A stretch of 64,000 nucleotides of DNA from Dipylidium caninum (Eukaryota > Platyhelminthes > Cestoda > Cyclophyllidea > Dipylidiidae), in the NCBI GenBank assembly GCA_017562135.1, contig QEYB01000368.1:1364001-1428000 (forward strand). The letters run 5' to 3'. Under the pieces are notes generated by a model. The model ran no database searches, was not told where the DNA came from, and was given only the letters and a program-made list of their open reading frames with translations. The translations under genes were made by a program, and so were the position numbers. This document shows, one piece after another, positions 49,101 through 60,250 of the stretch; positions within the stretch are counted from its first letter, which is position 1, and the number at the start of each line of letters is the position of its first letter.

Positions 49101-49520
49101 CTGTCGGTGAGGTCAAAAACGAGGAGAAATCCTTCGCTGTTACGATAGAAGGTGTCTCGAATACCTGCGTAGTCCTCTTGTCCTAAACACAAAAATGCAT
49201 CAGTGTAATTATCAACATGGAATCCACTGCCCCAGGTATCATTGTCACTTCTATCTACATAGAAGGTTATCCATGGAGGAAATAAGTAAAGCACAAAAAA
49301 GAAAAGGGGAGGCAGATGTACCAGCAGTATCTAGAATATGCAACTGAACTTCCTCTCCATTGAAGGAAATTTTTTTTCGATAGGAGTCCGCTCGTGTGGG
49401 CTCATAGTCTTTAACAAATTCATCGTACATGAAATAAAGTGTGAGAGCGCTTTTGCCCACACCCCCGACACCAGCGACGATCAATTTGACAAAATTTTGT
49501 TGCTGTTGCTGTTGGGTCAT
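46182..49520 (-). CDS. RAL: Ral-type small GTPase
   Basis: Ral GTPases act downstream of Ras through RalGEFs and control exocytosis (exocyst), endocytosis and cytoskeleton. Four minus-strand exons, 49520-49322, 49182-49071, 47086-46912 and 46298-46182, give 200 residues (human RALA 206) with all phases matching. Visible motifs: P-loop [10 protein letters not shown], the Ral-specific effector loop [25 protein letters not shown] (switch II), GNKVDL, TSAKT, and a basic tail KQRRKKKL followed by the CAAX box CEIL. The final leucine predicts geranylgeranylation, as in Ral. The N-terminus has six glutamines (MTQQQQQQ). Intron 3 has a GC donor (AAG|GCAAGT at 46911), while the others use GT. Intron 2 is about 2 kb and contains no gene I can recognise. 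It is divergent from the Yorkie gene. The effector loop separates it clearly from Ras, Rap and Rheb. Confidence 0.95.
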
Positions 49521-51104
49521 TTACAAATATATAACGATTATCTAAAACAGAAGACATGCGTATCCATGCATTAGGAGGAGATGCCTGTTGATTTTAAGAT
49601 AAATTAAAAGATAACAAGAAATTTGTACCTATTTTGGAGTAGAAGTTAAGTATTAACGAGAAAATGTGTTGTTATTACAAATTGTCGGGTATAAAGAAGA
49701 TCTATGACCTTTTAGCAGAAGTGATACTAGCGGAAAAATAAGAATGCGATTGATTAGTGAAGAAATTAAACACAAAATCCCAATTTTATTACAAGGAAAC
49801 GATAGATACAGTGACATCAGATGATCACTGGATCATTACGCAAAATAAGTTACGGTAGATACTAAAAAAGTACAAGTTTTTGGAGTAATAGCAGCGGTGG
49901 TCGTAAGGCATAAAATCCGACTGCTAAGGAAGAGAGTAAGAATTAGAGATTGTGGATAAAAAGTGCATCCAAAAAATCGACCAGGGAGTAATTATTACAA
50001 AAGTGAGAGTGAAGAAACCATAAAACGCTGCGAAAAACGATTAGTGCATAATTTAAATGGGTATATGGCTAGTTATAAACTTCAAGGATAAAGGCCGTAG
50101 AGAAACGTGGATAATGAATGGAGAAATAATAAGACAACATCCGTCCTCAGCAAAAGGCACAAAATTTAAAAGACTCAAGAGGCGCAGAGAACAACTGTTC
50201 TGCCAGAGAGGCTAAAAATGGACTTCGGCTAGCGTGCATATGCACATTGGAAGACGCGCCTTAAATTCGTGGGGAATAGAAAACATTGATTTTAATTAAG
50301 TTGTTGGAATAAAAGAGTCTAGTAAGGACAGAAAAGCGAAGTCGGTCTGAAGTAAATTATTGCTTGGCATACTTATCACGAAACCTTGTATCCTATTCAC
50401 GAGTGCCCAGTAGCAGTAAATTGGAGTTATTTGCTTGGGGCGAAAGTAATTTTAATCAGTCTATAACATAGTTTTCAAAGTTAATCATTGTGTATAGTCT
50501 AATACATAGTGTAATCCCCGTAACTTAAGAAAAATGGAACAAAACAGATCTTATAAATAATGAGACGACTTAGATTTGATCAGACATGTACGCTGTAGCG
50601 GCAGTTGGTGGAAAAGTCGCCATTGTCAAGCTCTCAATAAGTAATAGAACGAACGGAGCCTAATGGCGGATCTCCGAAGGGTCGGAGGAAACACAATTTC
50701 CACAAATAGTAAATCAGGAAGGTGAGGCGATTATTATAATTTTGTTTGTGTTTTGCTGAGCGTAAACCAAACACACCAAGTTGACCAAATAAGTTACGTA
50801 TGCAAAAAACTAGCGAATACGGATTTATTAATTGGAATATTCGTTCGTTAAATAACCTCCACTCCTTCCTTTCGTTTTCCGGATTACTGTGCTTTTTTAT
50901 AAACTTTAATGAGTGAATCACTTAAAACATATATTCTAAGCATGATCTAATATATTTTGGCTATCAAATCAGGAAGTGCGTTTTATTAATGCTTCGCTGT
51001 TATTTGCTCTCCTTGCCTTGTTTTAACCATCTGGTTTTTAAGGTCCTTAGCAGATGAATAACTTGAGTTAATTTCGGTTCTGTGCTTTCGTGACGTATGT
51101 TTTA
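49521..51104. promoter_or_regulatory. Divergent intergenic region between RAL and the Yorkie gene
   Basis: About 1.6 kb of AT-rich DNA separate the start codons of two divergent growth-signalling genes and should hold both promoters. A minus-strand frame at 50634-50921 has no domain. I see no gene. Confidence 0.45.
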
Positions 51105-54100
51105 ATGGAAGAGAAAAGTGATTCTCGAGTGCCTCCTCCACGTGTCCAGATTTTTGAATGCGCTCGCGATGGAATTCAGGAATTATTTAATCGCGATTCG
51201 AGCAAGGCTACTAAGCCGATGGATGAACGCAATTTCCCCAAATCATTTTGGATTCCTCCGACCAAGGACCATTCAAAAGATTCTGAATCTCTGATCGAAA
51301 ATAATGCAGAAAGTTTTTGCATCTCGCACAGGAAGTCAAATTCATCGCCGTCATGTATTGGTACCAACCCCACTTATCTCTCTGAACCCATCGATCACAA
51401 CAGGCAAAAGAGCTTGGATGCGACACAAAATCTATCCCATGATCTAAAGGAGAATCCCATTGTTTATAATGCAGGACTTTCGCCACACGCAATCCGAGGG
51501 TAACAACTTGTGAGTTTGTATAATTCGTATTTAGTCCATTCCATTACTCTGATTCACGTCAATCTGATAGCCTTACATCACCAATCTGCGAACTGCCACC
51601 AGAATTTCAGATGGCTATTAACGAAAACAAACAAGTTTACTTCCTTAACCATGAAACAAAACAGACTACATGGTTTGTAGTAGCTTTTACATCATTGTTA
51701 AGGTTTGACCCGAGGATTCCACCGGACGAACAGAAATGGGGAATGACTATAGAAGAATTAGACCGCATTCACATAAACTACGCTAGACGTCAAAAACTAA
51801 ATACACATTCCTTGGAGGTAGATATGCATTCTTCTTGCGTTTTGTTTATATTGACTCGTGTTTTTGAGGTGCTTTATGTTATATCTAATTAATTGGTAAT
51901 GTGCAGGTTTTTCTCAATTTAACTTGACACCTCATAATGTTGATAAAACATCTTGAGGCCTTAAAGTTAATCTCATTTGGACTTAAAATTATGAGATACG
52001 TAAGATGTTTGCTTGAAATAAAACACTGTCATGAAAAATTTGACCTCATCTTCGAAGAGTCATCGGCAATTGCCGGCTTCTCCGATGTCAGTGCTATCGC
52101 CAAATGAATCTACAAGAATAAGTGTTGGAAGCGGGGGAGGCGAACCTTCACCTTGTTGCTCCACATTGCCTGGTTCCCCAGGTGGTACGGCCGGGGCCGC
52201 TAACCAGATGATTTCAGGAAGTAGTGGTGGCTCTGCGGGTGGCGTTGTTCGTCCGGCCTCAGTGCCGCGGATGCAGCATCCGGGCGCCTTCTCCATACCG
52301 CACGTCGCACCTACTCCGCGAACTGTTCCGATGAATCTACTTCCTCCCCAGGGCTCCAAGCAGATGCCACCAAGGCAACAACATCAGCAATCACAACAAC
52401 ACGTTGCTCATACTAAGTAAGCTCTGGCATCATTATACCTACACTCGCATCTATCGTTTGTACACTTCCATTCTTATCCCATAAATATAGAACCGGATTT
52501 GATGAAGTGAGAGTATGAGCTAAATTCCTTGTGTTAAAAAATGCATTTAATCAGCCTACACAACAGACATCTTGGCGCGAACAGTCAACACCATTAAAAG
52601 TATATTGTTCAGGTAGTCTCCGCGACTTTCATTATTTATCTGGTTTCTGAACTTCCAATATTCATTAAAAGTGGCCCTCTTGATGGTCTGTCACATTATT
52701 CAATTCAATATGTTAGCACCAAACTGTGGGTGGTGCCTTTTTTCTCCAAAAGTGATTAAATAATTTGAATTCTCAATTTCCCAGACATCTTTTCATCTAC
52801 AGTTCATTTTTCCTCTTCATCTTCCCTAAACTCACCTCTAAGTATGTCTCAGCGAGCACTTTTAGACTTTTGAAACTGGGTATTATGCTGAAAAGTACGT
52901 TGAATAAGGCTAGTGATAAGAAGGGCATCATTAAACAGGATATGGACTGCCCTTGGATGCGGTCACAATGCGCACTTGTATTAAACTCGACTATTTTTCG
53001 AAGGGTTGTCCAAATAATTTCTGCGTCATGAATTTTTTTACCAGCATATCACACTAACAATGTACTGAATCTCTTCTAAAATACAACTCGTAGAACGACT
53101 GACTTTTGTCAGATAAAACAAAGAACACACAGAGAGAGGGTCTTTTTGTGATGAATGAGAGGTCTCATGTTGCGTTGTGCACACAAACAGAAGGTGGAGT
53201 TGGTACCTCCAAATTGATGTCCTTGATTGTCTATTGCATAAGCGCATTTATTACTCACTGTGAAGATATGTCGGATCCTTTGTATCCAAAAGTCACAGGC
53301 CTTTGAAGTTAAGGTCTCATATGAAGTGACCCCCAGTACGCTCCGTTCTTCGTAATCTTGTTTACGAGGGGATCTTCCCTCATCATCCATCCGCTGGATT
53401 GCGCATTCATGGAGCACTGCCGGCGTCAATGTGACCTAGGCACTCATCATCGCGACAATGCCTGAGTTTCATATTTCTACCTGATGGTTTCACGTCTCCA
53501 TTGTTTCCCAAGTGAATTAGCGCCCACCGTCATCTCTGCAGTAGCCAAGTGCATAAAATTGGCTGAGAGGCCTTGGCTGAAGTGTCATAAAATTCTTTCA
53601 CCTGTTGGTACTAACCTGGGTTGTCTCGCACACGACACAGATCCCTTCTCAGTCAGCTTCGCATCCCTCACTGACAAGAGCTCCGTTACCGTCCACGCTC
53701 AAAGTGGGTACACGGGGTTCAACCGCTTTTTTTCTTTCCTATTTTGTCGAAATTGTCTGTTTCGCTTTCTCCCCGGGAATGAAGGTAAGGCTAACGGCAG
53801 AACACCTTCACTCTCATAGTGACTTTTAGCTGATTTTTAAATCATCAGAAGAAAGGGGTTGAAATGGAAGTGGGGATATGTAAGAATAAGGAATGTGCTC
53901 TGTAGGTTGTGTGGGGATAGTCAAATGGCGCTGGAGACGTGGTTGGAGGAATGACAGTCAAACAGCTTCTTTTAAATGTGTAAAGTGCGCTCATTGGGGT
54001 GGAGAGAGGACGGGCAAGGGGAGCCACTCAAAGTATCATTTTCTGAAAGGTTTGGCCGCACTGAATTAAGTCTCAGTGTGTATTAAAAGTGGTGCAACAC

Positions 54101-55787
54101 GTAGTTTGCGCGTATTTGTTCTCTAGAATTTAACCAAATTCCTTGAACTACACAAACTTCCACTCTCTCCACTATATACGTCGCTCCAGTAGTGTCTACT
54201 TAACCGAGGCGGCAGCAATGTGCCCCCTACGAGATGTCTGATTGTCGGGTGGACTACGCGAGATCAAGTCGCAGTATTCGTAAACGCACGTCTGCAGTGC
54301 CGGAAGACTGTGCACATGATCGACAAAGTGTCCCACTCTGCTTAGCCGTCGCTGCTGTAAAAATAGGCATCTGCCCAATCTGAGATGAAAATTAGTAACT
54401 TTTCTGTTTGGCGGAGTCTGGCAGAGACACGCATATTTCGTTGTAGCGGGCACATCATTTCACCCTAAGTCCACGCACCTACTTCCTGAAGTGCTGACAT
54501 CGGTGGACTTGGAGGGAAAGGACCGACACAACGCTCCCGTTTGTAGAGCGCTAACCCACTAGCCTTGTGGTGGGGGGGGGGGACTTGCACGATCTGCTTG
54601 TTGGCTGAGAGGGCTATGTAAGAAACCCTTCTCTCTTGACCTCTACTCGCCTTAAAAGAATCATCGTGCTTCAGATAGTGTCCGCTTGTGATTTGTCAAT
54701 GTCTCCCCTAATAAAAAAACGGAGGCTATTTTTTGAAAAAGTACTAGTTGGGTCGTGTCTTGCAACTGTAATTATGTAAACAAGTGTGTCTGACCTTTGA
54801 TAAAACAACCTCGTCTGTACAGACAGTATTAATTTACCAAAGAAGCGGCGGAAATCAGATTGAATGGCTCGAGGCACATTTAGCCATGGATGCCTTTCCT
54901 ATCTGACATGTGAGTCGCCTGATATTGACTTCATTCATGTCAGGAAGAGTGTTTTGCCGTTACTTTGTCCCCATTTTTCGGAGACATGTATTTCCCATTG
55001 TGTCCCCTTTTGACCTCAATAGGTGCTGAAGAAGGCAATGAATTGCGGGCTAAGGTTAGAAGTGTGCGCGCTGCGACCAAAACCGCCGAAATGCATTCCG
55101 TAGCGATCGCCACCCGAGGATCTCCCTTAGTGTGCTGTTGCGCACTGATGTAGCATCAGCCACGTGATGGGAATACTGCTGGGAGAAGCATTTCAACCAG
55201 TAGTGAAAGTAAAAAAGTCATTGTAATAGAAAAAGTGACTTGGGTCTTGCAGGTCATCGAGCCAGCCGGCCCCAATGACGGTGAGTGGTATCTCGGGGCA
55301 CGCGGAATCCTGCATGGGAGGCAGCGCGGGAGGTGGGTCAGGCAGTTATGCCCTCGGCCCCAGCTCTTCGCTCACAAGGCTGCACCACCCCAGCTACGGC
55401 GCGGCAGTCTTCCCCACGGGTGAACCTCTCCCCACCAGCTCTTCCGGCCACTTGGCTCAGGATATGGAGGAGCTGTCGTTAAGTCGCGGCACCGGTGAAA
55501 CACCCCTTCCGCATCTTCAGCAGATGTTCTGCACAACTCCCCTCCTCCCTCTTCTCTCCCAGTCCACAATGCCGCCTCCCAACGCCACACCCGCTTCCGC
55601 AACCGGCGAATACGTTACCGGCGGAGCCCCTGCTATCCAACAGATCCCCTCAGCGCAGCACTCACATCAGAGTAGTATGGATAGCGGTGTGGGGCCTTCG
55701 GTGGCAGGCGGCCACTCAATTCCCAGCGCCAACCAGACCCCTGAACACATCAAGGTTGCTTGCGTCGATTCTAGTGAGTCACTCTAA
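51105..55787 (+). CDS. yki: Yorkie/YAP-family Hippo pathway co-activator
   Basis: Yorkie/YAP binds TEAD factors to drive growth genes and is excluded from the nucleus when phosphorylated by LATS/Warts. Exons 51105-51499, 51571-51672, 51703-51817, 52058-52416 and 55253-55787 give 501 residues, all in phase (human YAP1 504). Residues 14-52 match the TEAD-binding region (IQELFN; FPKSFWIPP). A LATS-type HNRQKS lies at 98-103 and a degenerate HRKSNSSPS at 75-83. One WW domain lies at about 140-172 (YFLNHETKQTTWFDPR) with Phe in place of the first Trp. The serine-, glycine- and proline-rich C-terminal half contains a DSG near residue 467 with SIPSANQTPEH after it, resembling the YAP phosphodegron region. 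No coiled coil is evident. Intron 2 is 30 nt and its removal restores the WW sequence. The end is uncertain: a GTGAGT donor at 55774 lies five codons before the stop and may lead to a further exon. Confidence 0.87.
52417..55252 (+). other. Large intron 4 of the Yorkie gene
   Basis: The donor AA|GTAAGC and acceptor TTGCAG|G are in phase (2 to 1). The 2.8-kb interior contains short frames on both strands (for example 52765-53031 plus and 54196-54453 minus) without recognisable domains, and an 11-nt G run near 54572. Alternative exons cannot be excluded. Confidence 0.6.
54572..54582. repeat. Poly-G run
   Basis: Eleven G in a row in Yorkie intron 4. A similar run of ten G occurs in a Ral intron at 47641-47650. 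Confidence 0.85.
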
Positions 55788-58700
55788 CCTTCAGACTGGC
55801 TCTTTGTGCAGCACCGTGTTTGCCACGTACACGCAATCTGTGGGAAGAGGTTTGGATTGCCACTTCAGCAGCCCAACAAGACATGGCCTTTGGGGATCAT
55901 CCTAAAGCGGACCCCTCGTCAACATTGACTGCAAATGCATAATCGCTTAGGCGAAAGTGCATAGTAAATTGTTCTGCGCAGGACCTGGCGAGTACCTAAA
56001 ACCTCCCTACCAAAGGCAGTACGCTAAAAGTGCTGCATTGCTGCGCGTCACACAGAATGCCCTTCTTCACTTTGACGAGTTGTCCACGACGACGGGGGAA
56101 TAGCCGGCCCCTTCTTCGTATCTACTTGAAAATAATCCACCAACAAACGGCCTCGTTCGCTTTTAATGCTTAATTGTGTGGACCAAGGTTGAACAAAAGT
56201 GGAAGCTCATTTGATTACAAGAAGTTTGGCTCCCTCTTGCACATACTCATACTCTCGGCGACGAGATAGGCGCGTCTAAATCGTTGCGAATATTAGAATT
56301 TGGCCGAGGAAAGTCTGGCGGTCTTTGCAACACTCGCGCAAACAAGTACAATTTTTTTCGACAAACGAGGCGTTTATCTTCGCCAAACTGCTTTTGCCCC
56401 ATAAGAAGTTTATTCAGAACACGTTTTATTCGTAGTTGACGTGCAGACGCAATTTTACTTTATCGCTATTCTTGCGAGATCTCAGACGTCCTCGTGACCC
56501 AATGCCGCTCCACTTACGTGATTTGCCCACAGTCTTCTGCGACGAGGTCCAACCTGGTATCTCTCGATGAGACTTCGGGTGAGGATACCGGTGATAGCAA
56601 TAAATTGACGAAGGGCTTATGTTGCCCGGGGGTTTTACCGAAAACCAGTGCGTGTAGGTTTGTTCAAGGGGAAGGAATCATGTCTTACAAAGTTCATCGC
56701 CCGGTTGTCCGCATCAGAGACCGGTGAACTTGAGGCTGGTGAGTGGAAAGGGATGGTATCATGGCTCTGGTGCATCCGCTGATAATTTAGCTGCCTGTCG
56801 ACGTCTTTCTGCCTGATTTGTCATCCGATGACTGCAGTCGGTGCGCTTGTGTAGTATGCGCTAAAAGTTACAGTTGGTAACGGAAACCGTCGTCTTCTCA
56901 ACGGAATTTGGACCTTTGCGCAGCTATTACACCTCTTGCGGTAGTTCCCTGGGTTGCACTACTGTCAAGATGGGGTGGACTTTTTAATGGAGCCTCCGGC
57001 GAAGTAGCCTCCCTCGACACATTCCGGGAGTGCATTGCGGCGCCACAGCAGCACCTTCAGCAAGTGTACAGCAGTATCACGTGAGAGGCTGCCCAATTAG
57101 AAACGGTTAATGAACATTTCTCTTCCACGTTTTGTTGAATTATAGCCTAGCTAATCTAAATCAGCACCTTTGCCTCTCCCTCTCCTCTCCGTGGCTGTGT
57201 GCTGTTGTTCGCGATCCAAGGCACTGGTAAAAGAAATCAACTTTTGCCTCCCTGAAGGTAACCGTGGGGCCTGGAGGAGCGGGATAGCGCCTCTTACGAG
57301 GTGCTGTTAGATCCGGAGTCCTGTAAACGCATGCATGAAAAAAAAACCTTTCTACACGCGATTGTGGGCATCGGAAACCCCGCTGCTTCGGATGTGTGCA
57401 CTTTAAATTGCAGCATCTCTTTACCCTGATTCTGGCAAGTGCAGGAGGTACTGTCGCAAGGCTTTAGCTATCGAGCTTTGGCTTGATTCGGACACCATTA
57501 CCTTACGCGGGCGGAACAAGTCGGGCCAACAGGAAGGCTGTTGTTGCGATGGCATTTTCCATAATTAAATCCTCAGAGTTGAGCAACCGGTTCATTTAGA
57601 GCTTTGACTGGAATAAACATTAAGGAGAAGAGAAAAATTATCTCAAACTTCTGTTCAGACCGCAATTTTTTCCTGACACTGTATGGGGGGCACTGTTGTA
57701 GATGGAATGTGGGAGTCGCAGATGTGCGTAGTGTCCCATCTTCTGACCCGATGCCAGGCTCAAGCATCCATAAGTAGGGGGGAGGGCAGGGAGGCGGGGA
57801 TGGGGATGACCGCTCACATTTTTGATTACCACCCATTGTTACATCACAGTATTGAGGAGAGTCGGGTGTGGGGAGGGGACGTGAACATCCGAGGGGAGAG
57901 GATTTGTGGGACAACAGACGCTTGGTAGTATCTTTTGAGGATGAACAACTGTTGTGCTATTTTCCGAAGCGCGTATGTTTATATATAGATACCCATATGC
58001 TCGTAGGCGTGCATGTGTAGTGATTTCCGACACCAGTTGGTGTTTCTGTACAGGCTTGCCATCGTGACTACCTCTGACTGGGCGCACATTTAACTTAGTT
58101 TCCCCCGTGATGCAAATGGTGGGCTGGTTTGGGCTCGGCTGTACAGAATTGTGCTGTGCTGGGCTTGGCCACAGCGAAGCGGACTGGGGCGGGAGCGGGG
58201 TGTGGGCGAAGTGGGACTTGATGAATGGAGGGTGGAGAGGGGAGACTGCAGAGGTGGAAGGAGGAGTGGCAGTGCCAGTGATGGTTCCTGTTACCTGGCT
58301 GTAGGTGTTCTGGTCCGCCTCACGCCCCTCACGCAACGCTAGATCGGTCCCACTCGCCCGGTCGCTGGTCCGCCCGTTAGCCACGCGACGTCCAACCATA
58401 CACATACATGCACACTCCTGTATTTAAGGCAGAACAACTGTTGTTTTACCTGCTGCTCCTCACTGTAAATTACGAGTTCCTCATTAGTTGGGCGGGTCAC
58501 TGTTCGACCACACGGTACCGCTTCCCGTTGGACAACTCGACACCGCTGGCAAGGGACGTGTGCACTCTTTCCTAAGCTCTGAGTAGGTCGAATCCAACCT
58601 GACGACTGGAGCAAGCAGCGTGCGTGAATCACAAGTAGGGCGTAAGAACACGACAGACAGGCTTCGTGACACCTTTGAGCACGGCAACGCACGAGGAAGC

Positions 58701-60182
58701 TGCTCATCGCGTGGATTGTCCTCCGCAGTGGCCGCAGTGTGAAGGCCTTCTGCGCTCCCACCATACAAACTAGGGCCATTCCTGGCGGTCACCACCCTCG
58801 GAGTGGGTTTGTTAGGCTGTGTACTCACCACTGCGAGCGTTCTCGGCCAAAGGCAAATTAACCCATGAATACTGGGCAAACCCGAGGAGGCATCGAATAA
58901 TTCTGCAATGTGAACGACAGGTAAGTGAAGGAGCTATGGCAACCAAAGCCGCCTCAGCAGGCACCAAATTAGCCGGAACCTGTTTAGTCCAGTCCTGTTT
59001 TGGTGACTCGCGTGAAGCGATTCATACTAGAAACTCCGCCTTCCTTAATGGATATCCTGCCTTCTTCCCTCAAAACAACGAATCATGTGAAACGCGAAGA
59101 GGTTCATTGTAAAAGACCTCTGCGCTGATAAGATAACGAGGGCGTACCATGGAGTTACTCGAAGTGCCGGCTATAGGAACCCGGACAGCCTAGTAAAAGA
59201 AGTGTCTTCGTCGAAGGCTGTCGAAGTGCTCTTCTGACTGCTTGGGTTATGAGCTTCGCATTCGGGATGGTTCTTTTGGCAGTATCATCACTTCTTACTT
59301 AATACCGGAGACATTTGTAATCACTACGTAATCAAAGGCGCCAGCTCTGTTCACTGCGGGTCTCGTGTGATCGACACGGCTTCGAAAATTCGCGCCTGCT
59401 GCGACAGTGCTGCGAACAGTCGCTCCTCGGGACAGACGTGTGTGACTTTTTATGCGGTTGTAGCCCTCCCTCCCTCCCTTGAGGACGCGGTTACACGGAC
59501 TAATAACCTGAAGTGACTGCACTTCATTTTCGCATCGGTTTTATTTCACTGCTTTGCACCATTGGAGTGACTCTCCACACCCATTGGAGACCGTCCATAG
59601 GCTGCTCCCAACCCCGCAATCTTCTCCATCGGCACAGTCTGTGGTTCGTCATTAACTTCAACATTTTCGTCTATGTTGGGTTTCGCTGGAACTCACACAC
59701 TTCATGTGGATGATGAGACATTCTTTTAGATCGGATAGGAAATACTTTCTGGTGCCCACCCGTTGTTTTTGGGTATTAAGACTTGTCTCAGAGTAGTGAA
59801 TATGCCCGGCAGACAGTCAGAACGCACTGCTTTCCACAAACTGCCTGGTGCCAGGTGGTCCCCCGAGCCCTTGGCAGGCTCGCGGTGGCCAACAAGACTG
59901 GTGGAGTTTGCCACCAAGTTGGCACGTCTCTGTAACGCTAATGTTCGGAACGTGTCTTCCGATGTGGTACTTCCCCTTCGTTTGATATCGCGATTGCGCA
60001 GAACGGTCACCCGTGTGGCTGTGTGTGTGTTTGTAGGTGTATTCACCCACGCACGCGTTCACACATACGTTCGGTCGCTCGTCCCCTCCTTCCCATTCTC
60101 TTTACCGGCATATGCATGAAGGGCGGCTAAAAATATGACATACACACGTACACAAATATGTACACGCAGGGACATACATGCT

Positions 60183-60250
60183 GGAGGAGGAGGAGGAGGA
60201 GGCGGCGGCGGCGGCGGCGGCGGAGGAGGAGGAGGAGGAGGAGGAGGAGA
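60183..60250. repeat. (GGA)n(GGC)n(GGA)n trinucleotide repeat
   Basis: About 68 nt of GGA units enclose a block of about seven GGC units. It could encode poly-Glu/Arg or poly-Pro/Ser/Leu in some frames, but no flanking coding sequence supports translation. Confidence 0.92.

Noticed and set aside
54196..54453. Minus-strand 85-codon frame in Yorkie intron 4
   Set aside because: No known domain and no clear exon borders.
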